Assembly (NCBI GenBank): GCA_964581115.1
Contig: CAZOMY010000010.1
Coordinates: 17,199 to 81,198, forward strand
DNA length: 64,000 nucleotides
Reading direction: 5' to 3'
DNA from: 2-02-FULL-55-14 sp964581115
Lineage (GTDB): Bacteria > Bacteroidota > Ignavibacteria > UBA10030
Made by a program: the position numbers and the translations under genes
In this document: positions 1 to 8,946 of the stretch, piece after piece
Layout of the letters: each line of letters begins with the position of its first letter
Position numbering within the stretch: the stretch's first letter is position 1
Notes under the pieces: model-generated
What the model was told of the DNA's origin: nothing
Database searches by the model: none
Seen by the model: the letters and a program-made list of their open reading frames with translations, nothing else

Positions 1-831
1 GGCCTGAAGCAGACTGTCGCCGAAGTGCCTGCCGGTCGGCATCTCCAGATCGAGTCCCGCATTGGCGGCCGGCGCCACAGCATGTGTCGCCCCCCAGTCG
101 GACATCAGCAAGCCGCGAAATCCCCAGCCGTTCTTGAGGATGTCCAGATTGAGGTGGGCGCCTTCTGTTGTGTAGGGTCCGTTCAGTCGGTTGTACGAGT
201 TCATCACCGCCATCACATCCGCCTCGCGCACCGATGCTTCGAAGGCCGGGAGGTAGATCTCGCGAAGCGCCCGCTCACTCACCCGGGCATCGACCGTCTC
301 CCGCTCGAGCTCCTGATTATTGACGGCGAAGTGCTTGACGGTTGCTGCAACACCTTCGGACTGGACGCCCCTGATATACGCCACGGCCATCCGCGCCGCC
401 ATGAACGGGTCTTCGCCAAAACTCTCGAAGTTGCGGCCACCGTGCGGTACGCGATGGATGTTGACGCATGGCGCCAGGAGGACATTCTTGTCCTTCGCTT
501 TCGCCTCTCTCCCGAGCGCTTCGCCCACGCGTCGAACGAGGGCCGTATCCCAGCTGGCAGCCAACGCGATCGAAGCCGGGAATGCGGTCGCCCGGCCGGT
601 CCTGACTCCGAGCGGGCCGTCGGTCATGCGAAGTGTCGGGATCCCAAGGCGAGGGATCGCCTTCGTGTCGAAACCTGTCCCCCCCATCAGGGAGACTTTC
701 TCTTCAAGCGTCAGTCTGGAGAGAAGGTCGGCAATAAGCTTCTCACGCTCGAGAGCCGATGCCCACGGTTGGCCAACGGCCGCGATCGAGAGAGCGATGG
801 TCAGCGCCAAGGAACGAAGCAAGGCTTTCAT
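1..831 (-). CDS. GH3 beta-glucosidase, N-terminal 277 residues (cut by window edge)
   Basis: The reading frame enters at base 1 and stays open to an ATG at 829-831, with an alternative ATG six bases upstream at 837. Residues 1-25 form a signal peptide (MKALLRSLALTIALSIAAVG, then QPWASA). The rest is the TIM-barrel domain of glycoside hydrolase family 3: TLEEKVSLMGG near 41-51, DGPLGVR near 71-77, FESFGEDP near 135-142, VKHFAVNN near 165-172, and MSDWG near 243-247, where D245 is the expected catalytic nucleophile. It should release glucose from the non-reducing ends of beta-glucan oligosaccharides. It is the last visible gene of the co-directional glucan locus, 54 bases after the next GH3. 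The C-terminus is outside the window, so whether it carries a T9SS sorting domain is unknown. Confidence 0.9.
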   Translation of the reverse strand, partial: MKALLRSLALTIALSIAAVGQPWASALEREKLIADLLSRLTLEEKVSLMGGTGFDTKAIPRLGIPTLRMTDGPLGVRTGRATAFPASIALAASWDTALVRRVGEALGREAKAKDKNVLLAPCVNIHRVPHGGRNFESFGEDPFMAARMAVAYIRGVQSEGVAATVKHFAVNNQELERETVDARVSERALREIYLPAFEASVREADVMAVMNSYNRLNGPYTTEGAHLNLDILKNGWGFRGLLMSDWGATHAVAPAANAGLDLEMPTGRHFGDSLLQA

Positions 832-885
832 GTCCATTCGGAGTGTGGAATGCGATCGGAACGATGTGCGGTCGAGCGTTGCATC

Positions 886-3800
886 TCAACGGGTCAGCAC
901 CAACTTCTGCGTTCGTTGGAAGGCCCCTGCCCGCATCCGACAGAGGTAGACACCCGACGGTCGACCGGAGGCATCCCACGCCACGAGGTGCGTGCCCGCA
1001 GGACGAACGCCGTTGACGAGCGTGGCGACCGGCCGACCCAGCAGATCGAGGATATCGATCGAACACTCGCCGGTGAGCGGGAGGTCAAACCGGACCATGG
1101 TGGCGGCATTGAAGGGGTTTGGATATGGCGCCGAGAGACGGTACGCGCCCGGCACCGTCATTCCATCCCGTCCGACGCCGACCGGTGTCGAACCATGGAC
1201 CTCGAATTCGAACAGCGAGTAGCCGAACGTGGTCCCGCGCTGCAAGCCCAACATCATGATCTTCCTCGCTGTCGCGTTGACGGCGACCCGGTCGAGACCG
1301 CCGTCGCCGTTCGTTTCGTGGTGGACCTCGACCCAGGCGCCGATGCCATCGCTGATGCTGATGATGTATTCCTTTCCGTACGCCCATTCCCAGTAGAGCG
1401 TCACATCGTCAACATGGAATAACGCCCCCAGGTCGACAATGAATGCTTGCGGGTCGCTGAACGACGAAGACCAGCGCGTCCCCATGTTCCCATCGACGGC
1501 CTTCTCCGGCCCGTACGTACTCCCTTCCATCGAGGTGGCCGAGGCGGTCTTGTAAAGAGCCAGGTTCGGCTTGGCCGGCTCATGCACGCGCAGGGTCCGA
1601 GAACCCGAGTTGTTCCCCTCCTGAGCTTCATCAACCAGGCCGTCAGGGTCGATCGTGGCCGTCAGTGTGTACTCGCCCGCATGGGCCGGAACCCAGGCCG
1701 CTCCGCCCGATGGACCGACGGTCGCCTCAATGAAGCCCATGCCACCCGGGGGGATCGAGCGGACCGGTGTCACGCTCCAGCCGACGATCGCGCCGCCGAC
1801 AGAGAACTCCACCTTCAACGGCAATCCCGCAAGCGTGGGCGCGGCGCCGATGTTACGGACCGTTGCGATACAGATCACGCTTTGGCCCGGTTGCGGGTAG
1901 GCCGGGACCGTTCGGATGTGTCCAAGGACAAGGTCGGGCTTTGCGGTGACGTTCAGGACCTCCAGGTCACCACGAAGCGGCAGTTCGTTCGACGCGGGAC
2001 CGACCAGGATACGATAACGTCCGGGTTCGACGGTGAACGCATTCAGGAATTCATCGAAGTAGTACAACTCCTCGCTTCCGACCGTGAACGACGCCTCGGC
2101 GGACTGTCCGGCCGGTACCACAACGCGGGCAAAACCCTTCAGTTGTTTGACGCTGATCGAATGTGTCGTCGCCGAATCGCTGATGTAGAGCTGGGCGACC
2201 GCTTCGCCGTCGCGGGACGACGTGTTCGTGATGGTGCACCTGACGGTCGCCGAGCCGCCCGGCACGATGGTGGACGGCGTGATCGTCAGATCGCTGTACG
2301 AGAACGACGAATAGCTCAGCCCGTGCCCGAAGGCAAATCGAGGCACCTGGCCGGTCTTGTCGAACCAGCGATAGCCCCCGCCGTGATCGTCGGTGAAATC
2401 GTCGTTCCACGCGGGCATCTGCCCGTCGTTGAGCGCGATGGTGACCGGAAGGCGGCCGGAGGGATTCGTGATGCCGAACAGGATCTCCGCCAGCGCCGTC
2501 CCGCTCTCCTGACCGGGATAGAACGCGTACAACAGGCTTCGGATGTTTGCGATCGAGCGACTCAAACCGCACACCCCGCCGCTGTACATCACAACGACGA
2601 TGTTCGGGTTCTCGGCCGCCAGCGCGTTGATCAGGTCCTGCTGCTTGCCCGGAAGCTCCATCGACCCGCCCACCCGGTCGAAACCTTCCCCCTCCTGCGA
2701 TGGATCCAGGCCGCCGACGAAAACGACGACATCGGCCTGCTTTGCGAGAAGCCGCGCCGCCGGAAAGCCGGACGTGTCGGTCGAGTGAATCTCACACCCT
2801 TTGAGATAGTCGACCTTTGCCTCGCCCAGGTAGGCCTGCAATCCCGCCAACGGCGAGACTGACGCGGCAGGATCGACCCAGGAGCTTCCACTTCCGTCGG
2901 TGCGGCAGACGGCTGCGTTGGGACCGATGAGTGCGACCTTTGCGACCGCAGCAGCGCTCAATGGGAGGAGCGGTCCTTCGTTCTTCAGCAATACGATCGA
3001 TTTACGAGCGGCCTCTTCACACAATCGTCGATGCTCTTGGCTGTTGACGTCGGACGGGTCGCCGGCAGGCAGGTAACCCCACACACCCGAGAGCAGCTTC
3101 GTCCGAAGAAGATTGCGCACGGCCTTGTCGATCGTTGCAATTGAAATGGCACCGCTTCCTACGAGCGTCGCCAGTTGCTGGCCGTAGAGATTCGACCCCA
3201 TCTCGAGGTCACAACCGGCCTCAATGGCCTTCTCGGCGCTCCAGATCGAACCCCAATCGGAAACGACAAAATGCGGAAAGCCCCAGTGTTCCTTCAGGAT
3301 CGTGGTCAGAAGCGTGGAGTTCTCGGCGCACTTTTCTCCGTTGATCAGATTGTAGGCGTTCATCACCGCGAAGGCCCCGCCGGCTTGGACGGCCATTCGG
3401 AACGGAAGGCCGTTATGCTCCTCCAGCGTTCGGCGTGAAGCGATGATGTTGTTCGTCAGCCGGCCATTCTCGCGGTGGTTGGCGGAGAAATGCTTGATCG
3501 TGGCCAGCACGGGCTGCGACTGGATGCCCTGCACAACCGCCGTGGTGATGCGGGCGCAGAGATATGGATCCTCCCCTCCTGTTTCGGGGCTACGTCCATT
3601 GCGCGGATCGCGGTCGAGGTCGAGCGCCGGTCCGAGCGCCATGCTTCTCCCTTTTCCGCGGAATTCCTTCCCCATCGCCATACCGACACGATACGCCAGC
3701 TCTGGGTCCCACGTGGCGGCCATTCCGATGCCGACAGGGAATGACGTCGCCAACCCGTTGCGGACGCCGTGCGGTCCGTCGTCCATCAGAAACCCGGGGA

Positions 3801-3981
3801 TCCCCAATCGCTGATTGTCGGCCGTGTTCATGTTCCCTTCGCCGTGCAGCTGAAGGATCTTTTCCTCCAGCGACATCTGGCCCAAGACGGCGTCGATGCG
3901 TTCGTCCAGCGTCTGGGCGATGGCAATGGGAGAGGCGAGCGCCATACCGAGCGCCGCGATGCGAACGATGAAGCGAGCCAT
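886..3981 (-). CDS. Secreted multidomain GH3 beta-glucosidase with CARDB, F5/8-type C and T9SS sorting domains
   Basis: 1031 aa with a signal peptide ending near residue 22 (ASPIAIAQ). The GH3 barrel has SLEEK near 37, DDGPHGVR near 67-74, TIKHFSANH near 161-169 and VVSDWG near 239-244, with D242 as the predicted nucleophile. The GH3 C-terminal sandwich and a fibronectin-III-like domain follow to about 665. Then come a CARDB-like Ig domain (about 675-800), a discoidin/F5-8 type C carbohydrate-binding domain (about 805-935) and a T9SS sorting domain from about 945 that starts SAPYPNPFNAATMVRF and ends in TQKLVLTR. The protein is therefore probably exported and attached to the cell surface, unlike the plain GH3 at 11332-13131. 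Expected activity is beta-glucosidase or exo-glucanase; exact linkage cannot be read from sequence. Confidence 0.93.
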   Translation of the reverse strand: MARFIVRIAALGMALASPIAIAQTLDERIDAVLGQMSLEEKILQLHGEGNMNTADNQRLGIPGFLMDDGPHGVRNGLATSFPVGIGMAATWDPELAYRVGMAMGKEFRGKGRSMALGPALDLDRDPRNGRSPETGGEDPYLCARITTAVVQGIQSQPVLATIKHFSANHRENGRLTNNIIASRRTLEEHNGLPFRMAVQAGGAFAVMNAYNLINGEKCAENSTLLTTILKEHWGFPHFVVSDWGSIWSAEKAIEAGCDLEMGSNLYGQQLATLVGSGAISIATIDKAVRNLLRTKLLSGVWGYLPAGDPSDVNSQEHRRLCEEAARKSIVLLKNEGPLLPLSAAAVAKVALIGPNAAVCRTDGSGSSWVDPAASVSPLAGLQAYLGEAKVDYLKGCEIHSTDTSGFPAARLLAKQADVVVFVGGLDPSQEGEGFDRVGGSMELPGKQQDLINALAAENPNIVVVMYSGGVCGLSRSIANIRSLLYAFYPGQESGTALAEILFGITNPSGRLPVTIALNDGQMPAWNDDFTDDHGGGYRWFDKTGQVPRFAFGHGLSYSSFSYSDLTITPSTIVPGGSATVRCTITNTSSRDGEAVAQLYISDSATTHSISVKQLKGFARVVVPAGQSAEASFTVGSEELYYFDEFLNAFTVEPGRYRILVGPASNELPLRGDLEVLNVTAKPDLVLGHIRTVPAYPQPGQSVICIATVRNIGAAPTLAGLPLKVEFSVGGAIVGWSVTPVRSIPPGGMGFIEATVGPSGGAAWVPAHAGEYTLTATIDPDGLVDEAQEGNNSGSRTLRVHEPAKPNLALYKTASATSMEGSTYGPEKAVDGNMGTRWSSSFSDPQAFIVDLGALFHVDDVTLYWEWAYGKEYIISISDGIGAWVEVHHETNGDGGLDRVAVNATARKIMMLGLQRGTTFGYSLFEFEVHGSTPVGVGRDGMTVPGAYRLSAPYPNPFNAATMVRFDLPLTGECSIDILDLLGRPVATLVNGVRPAGTHLVAWDASGRPSGVYLCRMRAGAFQRTQKLVLTR

Positions 3982-4032
3982 GTTCGGTGTTCGTCCGATA
4001 CTGAGGCCGGCCGCGTCGTCAGAACGGGCCGG

Positions 4033-4872
4033 TCACTTGCGCCGGAAGACGCGCACGTAGTCGATGGTCATGCGCTGCGGGAAGACCGTGAACTCGTCGG
4101 TATTACCCGGCCAGTTGCCGCCGACGGCGACATTCAGGATCATGAAGAATCGCTTGTCGAACGGAGGTCCGATCGACGCCTGATAGTACTTCACGTCATT
4201 TACATACCAACGGATCTGCGTGGAATCCCACTCGAGCGCGAAGACATTGAAGCCGCCCGCAAACGTACCGGCTGGAAGCGTGTAACTGCCACCCGACTGC
4301 TGACGGGTCGCCGGCGACGTTCCGAAATGGATCGTCCCGTAGGTCTTCCACGGCTCGTGCCCGAGCAGTTCCATGATGTCGATCTCGCCGCTAGAGGGCC
4401 ATCCGCCGTATTCGGAATCGGTCGGCATCATCCAGATCGCGGGCCACAGTCCTTTGCCGTAAGGGAGCTGGGCTTTGATCTCAAATCGTCCGTAGCGCCA
4501 ATCCCCCTTGAGTCGTGTGATCATTCGGGCCGACGTGTATTGTCGCGTGAGGTACGGTTCCTTGCGGGCCTGAATGACCAACGATCCGTCCTCGATGAAC
4601 GAATTCTCGGGCCTTGCCGTGTAGTACTGGAGCTCGTTGTTGCCTCCACCGTAATCGTTGACCTCGTGGGTCCACTTCGTGGAGTCGATCCTCGGACCCG
4701 AGAATTCGTCGTTCCACACCAGCATCCATCCGGCGGGCGTAGGTATCGTATCGTTCGGAGCACCGGGCTCGCCGCTTGTCGGCGAGGACTTTTCCTGACA
4801 GCTCAGAATGGCGATGGCAGCCCCCGCAAGGGCGCCGGTCAGCGAAACGCTTCGTCTCATGATCGCATTCAT
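4033..4872 (-). CDS. GH16 endo-beta-1,3(4)-glucanase (laminarinase-type) lipoprotein
   Basis: 279 aa. The N-terminus is a lipoprotein signal with lipobox AILSC (Cys25), followed by a Ser/Pro/Gly-rich linker to about residue 47. The rest is a GH16 jelly roll: WNDEFSG near 53-59, RYGRFEIKAQLPYGKGLWPA near 127-146, and the catalytic signature GEIDIMELLG at 162-171, in which E163 is the predicted nucleophile, D165 the assisting residue and E168 the acid/base. The four-residue E-I-D-I-M-E spacing is that of laminarinases and lichenases. It should cut internal beta-1,3 or mixed-linkage glucan and feed the GH3 enzymes. An internal ATG (residue 5, MRRSVSLTG) is an equally plausible start; neither has a strong ribosome-binding site. 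Confidence 0.92.
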   Translation of the reverse strand: MNAIMRRSVSLTGALAGAAIAILSCQEKSSPTSGEPGAPNDTIPTPAGWMLVWNDEFSGPRIDSTKWTHEVNDYGGGNNELQYYTARPENSFIEDGSLVIQARKEPYLTRQYTSARMITRLKGDWRYGRFEIKAQLPYGKGLWPAIWMMPTDSEYGGWPSSGEIDIMELLGHEPWKTYGTIHFGTSPATRQQSGGSYTLPAGTFAGGFNVFALEWDSTQIRWYVNDVKYYQASIGPPFDKRFFMILNVAVGGNWPGNTDEFTVFPQRMTIDYVRVFRRK

Positions 4873-4932
4873 CGATGTGCTATGTGTGCCGTGCGTGCCT
4901 CAGGTGTCTTCTATGGCGCGTATGCTCGAACG

Positions 4933-6768
4933 CTACAGCGGCCACTGGACCGATGGCGGCAACTGGCGGACCCAATCCCACAACGGCAGGAGCATCGGGG
5001 CGCCGTTCATCCATCCGCCGAACCCGAGGTAGCGGCGCGTGAACATCGGCACCGAGGTAAGTGCGGTGCGCTTCACCGCGTCGGCCTCGACGCGCACCCG
5101 GCGTCGCTGCGCGAGGTCGGCGATATAAGCATTGACTCGCTCGTGACCGATGCGGTCCTTGACGCCGGACCCAAGCACTCGCGTCAAGTGCTCCCCGCGA
5201 AGGCCGTGCTCCGTTGCCCGAATGCCCAAAACACGTGCGACCACATACCCTCCATCCACGGCCAACGGTCCGATCACAGCACCCGAGTCGGCCAACAGGG
5301 CATGAAATCCGACCATCGGGTCATCGACCGGGTCATACCAATCCGACGAGCCATCCGACTGGATCCGCGACGAACGTGTGGGACGCGAGTCGGCGAGTTC
5401 GTCGATCGACGCACCTTGCTGCACAGCCGCTGCGAGTCGCTTCGCCTCGACGGGGTCTTTCGTCCAGACCTCCTGTGTTCGGACTGAAGCCTTGCCTCGG
5501 AGCTGGCCGCGGCGCGCCACCAACTCATCGACGAGATCATTTCTCGTGACCGCGACCGTCTCGCGGATGGACCGGATCATCTCGCCCGCCGCCCAATACT
5601 CATTCCAAGCGCGGAGGTCGGATCGAACCGAGGGATCCGAGATCATGCCGCGCGCGCGCGCTTCCCGCGCAAGGTACTCTCCGGCCGCGACGCGTTGAAT
5701 CTGCTCATTCAAGCGATTCCAGAACCGTAGGCCCTCGGGCTGGTCGCTGATGAACGGCTCGTAACGGAACATCTCCACGACCTGGCCGACCGTCAGATCA
5801 TCCCCCTCCATCACGACCAGACTTTTCGAGCCGGCATCACCCAAGCGAGCATGCAGGACATCAACCATGTCGGAGGTCAACTCAAACCCGGACGGTCGGC
5901 GATAGCGGGCCGTATCTTCGAGCCAGAGACGGGAGATCTCGCCGGCCAGCCGAAAGAACGACGCCGAATCCGATCGCGCCCGTTTTCGGGCGAGCGACTG
6001 ACGATAGTATCGCTCGGCCTCGCGACCATCCAGACGCGACTGAAGCAGACGCCCCGCCGCTCGTCGCTGCTCTTCGTCCGATTGCTTGGCCGCCAACGGA
6101 TTCGGCACCCGTTCCAGCAACTCGAGTACCACCCAACGATTGTCCGTCATGCGATGGGGCCGAGAGATTCCCGAGACGCCGATCTCGTACACGAGTCGTT
6201 CCAGCAGCGTGTCCGTCATGCCGAAGGAAGCGGCCACAGTATCGCGGTCGAGGATCCGAAGTCCGCCGGTCGACATGTCGACTGACGCTGATCGACGCAA
6301 CCGGGCAGCAAGCGAATCCGCTTCGCCGCGGCTCTGGAGAACATACAATACGACTGTTCGATTCTCCCGGTAGCGCCGGAGTGCCTCTCCCGCTTCAGCT
6401 TGGGTCGGACGTGAGCGTCCCGCGACCTCGCGACGGAACAAGGCGTCACGCTGGAGCACGTTCTCCAACCCCCATCGTAGCAGATCATACCGGCGATCCC
6501 CGGTCAGGCCTCGAACCGTCGCTTCAGTCGCCAGCAGTCGCTCGGCAATGAGCGCCGAGACCGCCTGCGACCGTACAGAATCGAGGGTCGACGGTCGTAT
6601 CGGGCCGGGCCACGGCATCAGTTCAACGCGTGCGCGCATATCCCGAGCCAAGATCGGCTGGTCATCCACCCAAGCCAGCGTATCCAGCGCCAAGGTCGGG
6701 ATCATCTGGCCAGTGGCCGATCCGATAAGGAGGCCGGCGACCAACGCCGATGAGCACACGCGCTTCAT
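4933..6768 (-). CDS. Periplasmic SurA/PpiC-like peptidyl-prolyl isomerase family protein
   Basis: 611 aa with a signal peptide (MKRVCSSALVAGLLIGSATG). The mature N-terminus has the SurA/parvulin-chaperone layout: a line of the type 'VDDQPILARDMRARVELMP', then LIAERLLATEA, and a long charged helical region. Segments around 130-215 and 410-510 look like one degenerate and one better preserved PpiC (rotamase) module; the second has SIDELADSRPTR and a GPLAVDGGYVVARVL stretch. Such proteins chaperone outer-membrane proteins or beta-helical enzymes during export. The gene sits between the GH9 and GH16 enzymes, so a dedicated folding role for the exported hydrolases or the TonB receptor is an inference. 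Catalytic rotamase residues are not clearly conserved, so it may be a pure chaperone. Confidence 0.72.
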   Translation of the reverse strand: MKRVCSSALVAGLLIGSATGQMIPTLALDTLAWVDDQPILARDMRARVELMPWPGPIRPSTLDSVRSQAVSALIAERLLATEATVRGLTGDRRYDLLRWGLENVLQRDALFRREVAGRSRPTQAEAGEALRRYRENRTVVLYVLQSRGEADSLAARLRRSASVDMSTGGLRILDRDTVAASFGMTDTLLERLVYEIGVSGISRPHRMTDNRWVVLELLERVPNPLAAKQSDEEQRRAAGRLLQSRLDGREAERYYRQSLARKRARSDSASFFRLAGEISRLWLEDTARYRRPSGFELTSDMVDVLHARLGDAGSKSLVVMEGDDLTVGQVVEMFRYEPFISDQPEGLRFWNRLNEQIQRVAAGEYLAREARARGMISDPSVRSDLRAWNEYWAAGEMIRSIRETVAVTRNDLVDELVARRGQLRGKASVRTQEVWTKDPVEAKRLAAAVQQGASIDELADSRPTRSSRIQSDGSSDWYDPVDDPMVGFHALLADSGAVIGPLAVDGGYVVARVLGIRATEHGLRGEHLTRVLGSGVKDRIGHERVNAYIADLAQRRRVRVEADAVKRTALTSVPMFTRRYLGFGGWMNGAPMLLPLWDWVRQLPPSVQWPL

Positions 6769-6875
6769 TGGTTCGATCCAGTGGCGAGATATGGGATGCG
6801 GCTCATGCTCAGATGGTAGCCGCCAAACGCCTCATCCGCAATGACCGCGCCTGTCTTCCTCACATCCATCGTCAT
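6765..6875 (-). CDS. Possible 36-aa small protein bridging GH9 and the SurA-like gene
   Basis: A short frame fills the space between two genes exactly. Its ATG (6873-6875) overlaps the TGA stop of the GH9 gene (ATGA), and its own TGA (6765-6767) overlaps the ATG of the SurA-like gene. It would encode 36 residues starting MTMDVRKTGAV and ending YLATGSNQ, without a signal peptide or obvious membrane segment. No family is recognised. The double overlap is the arrangement expected for translational coupling, so it may matter as a coupling leader even if the peptide has no function. Chance occurrence of a 37-codon frame is also possible. Confidence 0.35.
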   Translation of the reverse strand: MTMDVRKTGAVIADEAFGGYHLSMSRIPYLATGSNQ

Positions 6876-8869
6876 CGGATCAACACCGCCTTCTGTGTCG
6901 AGGTCTGATCGCCCGTCGTTAGCCGCATAACGTACACGCCGCTGGAACAGCCCCCCGCGTCCCATGAAGTATGGTGAATGCCGGCCGGCAGATCGGCATC
7001 GACCAGACGCCCCACTCTTCTCCCAAGCAGGTCCAGAACTTCGATCGAGACATGGGCCGCGTTCGACATCCGGAAGCGGACGTTCGCACACGGATTGAAC
7101 GGATTCGGAAAGACCGGGTCCAACCGACATTCCCCGGGCACGTCGGACGGGCGACCGATCACCCCCGTGGAACTCGTTTCACCCGCAAGCACCCCAGCGA
7201 CGAAGACGAGCGGCGCGTTCCAATTGATCGCGATCTCGTTCGACGCGTAGCTGTCCTGGTCATCGACGTACCACATGGCTGGCGGATCGGCGTCCGAGAA
7301 ACGGGACGCGAGTTCGAGGTCGCCTCCGAATTGGTTGGGGCCGCCGACTAGTAGCCCTGGAACCGGCTCGGCCACGCCGTCGGATATCGACGGTCGATGA
7401 TGCGGCGCCATCGGACGATGCGTCCCGATGCCGGTCACAAAGGTCATGGCGTGTGGATTGACTCCAAGCACGTAATGCAACTGGTCTTCGGCTGCATCCC
7501 GGTAGGCGCTGGCTCCGACCTCGCGAGCTGCCACGAGCAGAAGCAAAGCATGATTCAAGGCGTCCGAATTGCTCCCCCACACGAACTCGCCCGGAACGAG
7601 CGTCAGATGAAGTCCGCTTGCCGATCGCCTCGCAACCAAAGCATCGGCCACGGACGTGAGTGACGACCTTAATTCGCCGACAATGCCGTCGTCGCGGGGT
7701 CGGTCCGTGGTCAGATAGGCAATGTGAGCCAGGTCGGTGACGAACGGCCATGAGAGCTTCGTGCTGAACAAACCCCGCGCCGACGCGTTAAGAACGTAGA
7801 ACAGCTCGTAGTCAGACCCGCCCGTCGCGGCGAATAGCTCGGCCGCGGCCCAAAGTCGCTCGTCGCGGTCGTCGGTATCTCCGTAGACCCCGGTGGATGT
7901 CCCCGACGGATTGGTAAAACCACCAAGGGGCACGATCGAGGGGTGGGAAGCGAGAAATGCCCACGCGCTTTCGGCAGCTGCACGGCATGTCGCGGCGAAG
8001 GTCGCGTCGTACGACTGGTACGTCGCCGAGGCTCTCGCCATCACGGCCGCGAAGTCGCCCGTCGCCGTCGACGATATCTGGTAAATGTAACGCGCTCCGG
8101 CGTCGTTCTGCGGCATAACGAATGATTCGAACGCCGGTTTGGTCAGCTTCGTGAACACTCCACCGTTGCCGGCCTGCATCTTGAGCATCCATTGCAGTTC
8201 GAACCGCACTTCGTCGAGCAGGTCGGGAATGCCGTTGCCGCTCTCCGGAATGCCGAGGTTGTCCGCGGAGAAGCGCTCCGGGTAGAGGTCGTACGCCAAC
8301 AACAACGTGCCCACCGTGATCCCGGCATTGACGACGTACTTGCCGTAGTCCCCGGCGTCATGCCATCCGCCCACGGCGTTGACGGTGCCCGACGATTCTG
8401 CCGTCGCATGGAACGTCGCGTCGCCGGTGTGGCAATAGCCGTGAAGATACCAGCCGGCATGCGCGAACGGCAGTGAGACGCCGCAGCGCTGGTAATAGAA
8501 GCCTTTTAGAGCTGCCCGGATCACACGATCAAAGACCGTGTCGGCCACGATGAAATCGGGCGAGACGTCGTTCAGGCTTGTGCGCACGCGATATCGGCCC
8601 GGCGTCGAAACGGAGGAAAGATCGCCGCGCCGGATGTTCCAACCCGTCGCCGGGTCCGCCGATCTCCAGAGATTGAATGCGCCTCGCAGAACGACATTCC
8701 CGCTCACGACCTCCTCGACGAGGAAGCTGTCCGCAGCCGAATGAACGAAGACGAACTTGGACGCGGACGGTCGATAGCCCGCCTGATCGATGAGCACTTG
8801 GCCGGCCGCCGGTACGGCGATCGCGGCCAAGAGCGGCACGAGAAGTTCGTATCCCTTCAGCGTCCTCAT
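6872..8869 (-). CDS. GH9 endoglucanase (cellulase) with N-terminal Ig domain and T9SS sorting domain
   Basis: 665 aa with a signal peptide ending near VPAAGQ (residue 24). Residues 25-110 form the cellulase N-terminal Ig-like domain that begins VLIDQAGYRPSASK. The GH9 (alpha/alpha)6 barrel follows, with the signature GGWHDAGDYGKYV near 168-179; D171 and D174 are the metal/nucleophile-water and catalytic base positions. GIPDLLDEVRFELQWMLKMQ and the C-terminal acid motif NEIAINWNAPLVF (general acid Glu) are both intact. The last 80 residues are a T9SS sorting domain (PVFPNPFNPCANVRF ... TQKAVLIR). It should cleave internal beta-1,4 bonds in cellulose or mixed-linkage glucan at the cell surface. 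The stop codon overlaps the start of the small ORF downstream. Confidence 0.94.
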   Translation of the reverse strand: MRTLKGYELLVPLLAAIAVPAAGQVLIDQAGYRPSASKFVFVHSAADSFLVEEVVSGNVVLRGAFNLWRSADPATGWNIRRGDLSSVSTPGRYRVRTSLNDVSPDFIVADTVFDRVIRAALKGFYYQRCGVSLPFAHAGWYLHGYCHTGDATFHATAESSGTVNAVGGWHDAGDYGKYVVNAGITVGTLLLAYDLYPERFSADNLGIPESGNGIPDLLDEVRFELQWMLKMQAGNGGVFTKLTKPAFESFVMPQNDAGARYIYQISSTATGDFAAVMARASATYQSYDATFAATCRAAAESAWAFLASHPSIVPLGGFTNPSGTSTGVYGDTDDRDERLWAAAELFAATGGSDYELFYVLNASARGLFSTKLSWPFVTDLAHIAYLTTDRPRDDGIVGELRSSLTSVADALVARRSASGLHLTLVPGEFVWGSNSDALNHALLLLVAAREVGASAYRDAAEDQLHYVLGVNPHAMTFVTGIGTHRPMAPHHRPSISDGVAEPVPGLLVGGPNQFGGDLELASRFSDADPPAMWYVDDQDSYASNEIAINWNAPLVFVAGVLAGETSSTGVIGRPSDVPGECRLDPVFPNPFNPCANVRFRMSNAAHVSIEVLDLLGRRVGRLVDADLPAGIHHTSWDAGGCSSGVYVMRLTTGDQTSTQKAVLIR

Positions 8870-8890
8870 ACGAGCTCGGGCGATGTTCCT

Positions 8891-8921
8891 TGAACAACAA
8901 CGGCGGCCCCATCAGCCGCCG
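8891..8921 (-). terminator. Hairpin with T-rich tail between ROK kinase and GH9 genes
   Basis: A perfect 7-bp inverted repeat, CGGCGGC at 8901-8907 and GCCGCCG at 8915-8921, encloses a 7-nt loop. Read on the minus strand it is followed by TTGTTGTTC. This could reduce read-through from the kinase gene into the GH9 gene. The tail is not a pure U run, so it may be only a partial terminator or a message-stabilising stem. Confidence 0.4.
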
Positions 8922-8946
8922 CCGGTCATTGGCCTCACCTTGCTCC

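Noticed and set aside
6755..6790. tRNA T-arm-like GGTTCGATCC
   Set aside because: No acceptor stem, D-arm or anticodon stem can be drawn around it, and it lies within the small ORF.
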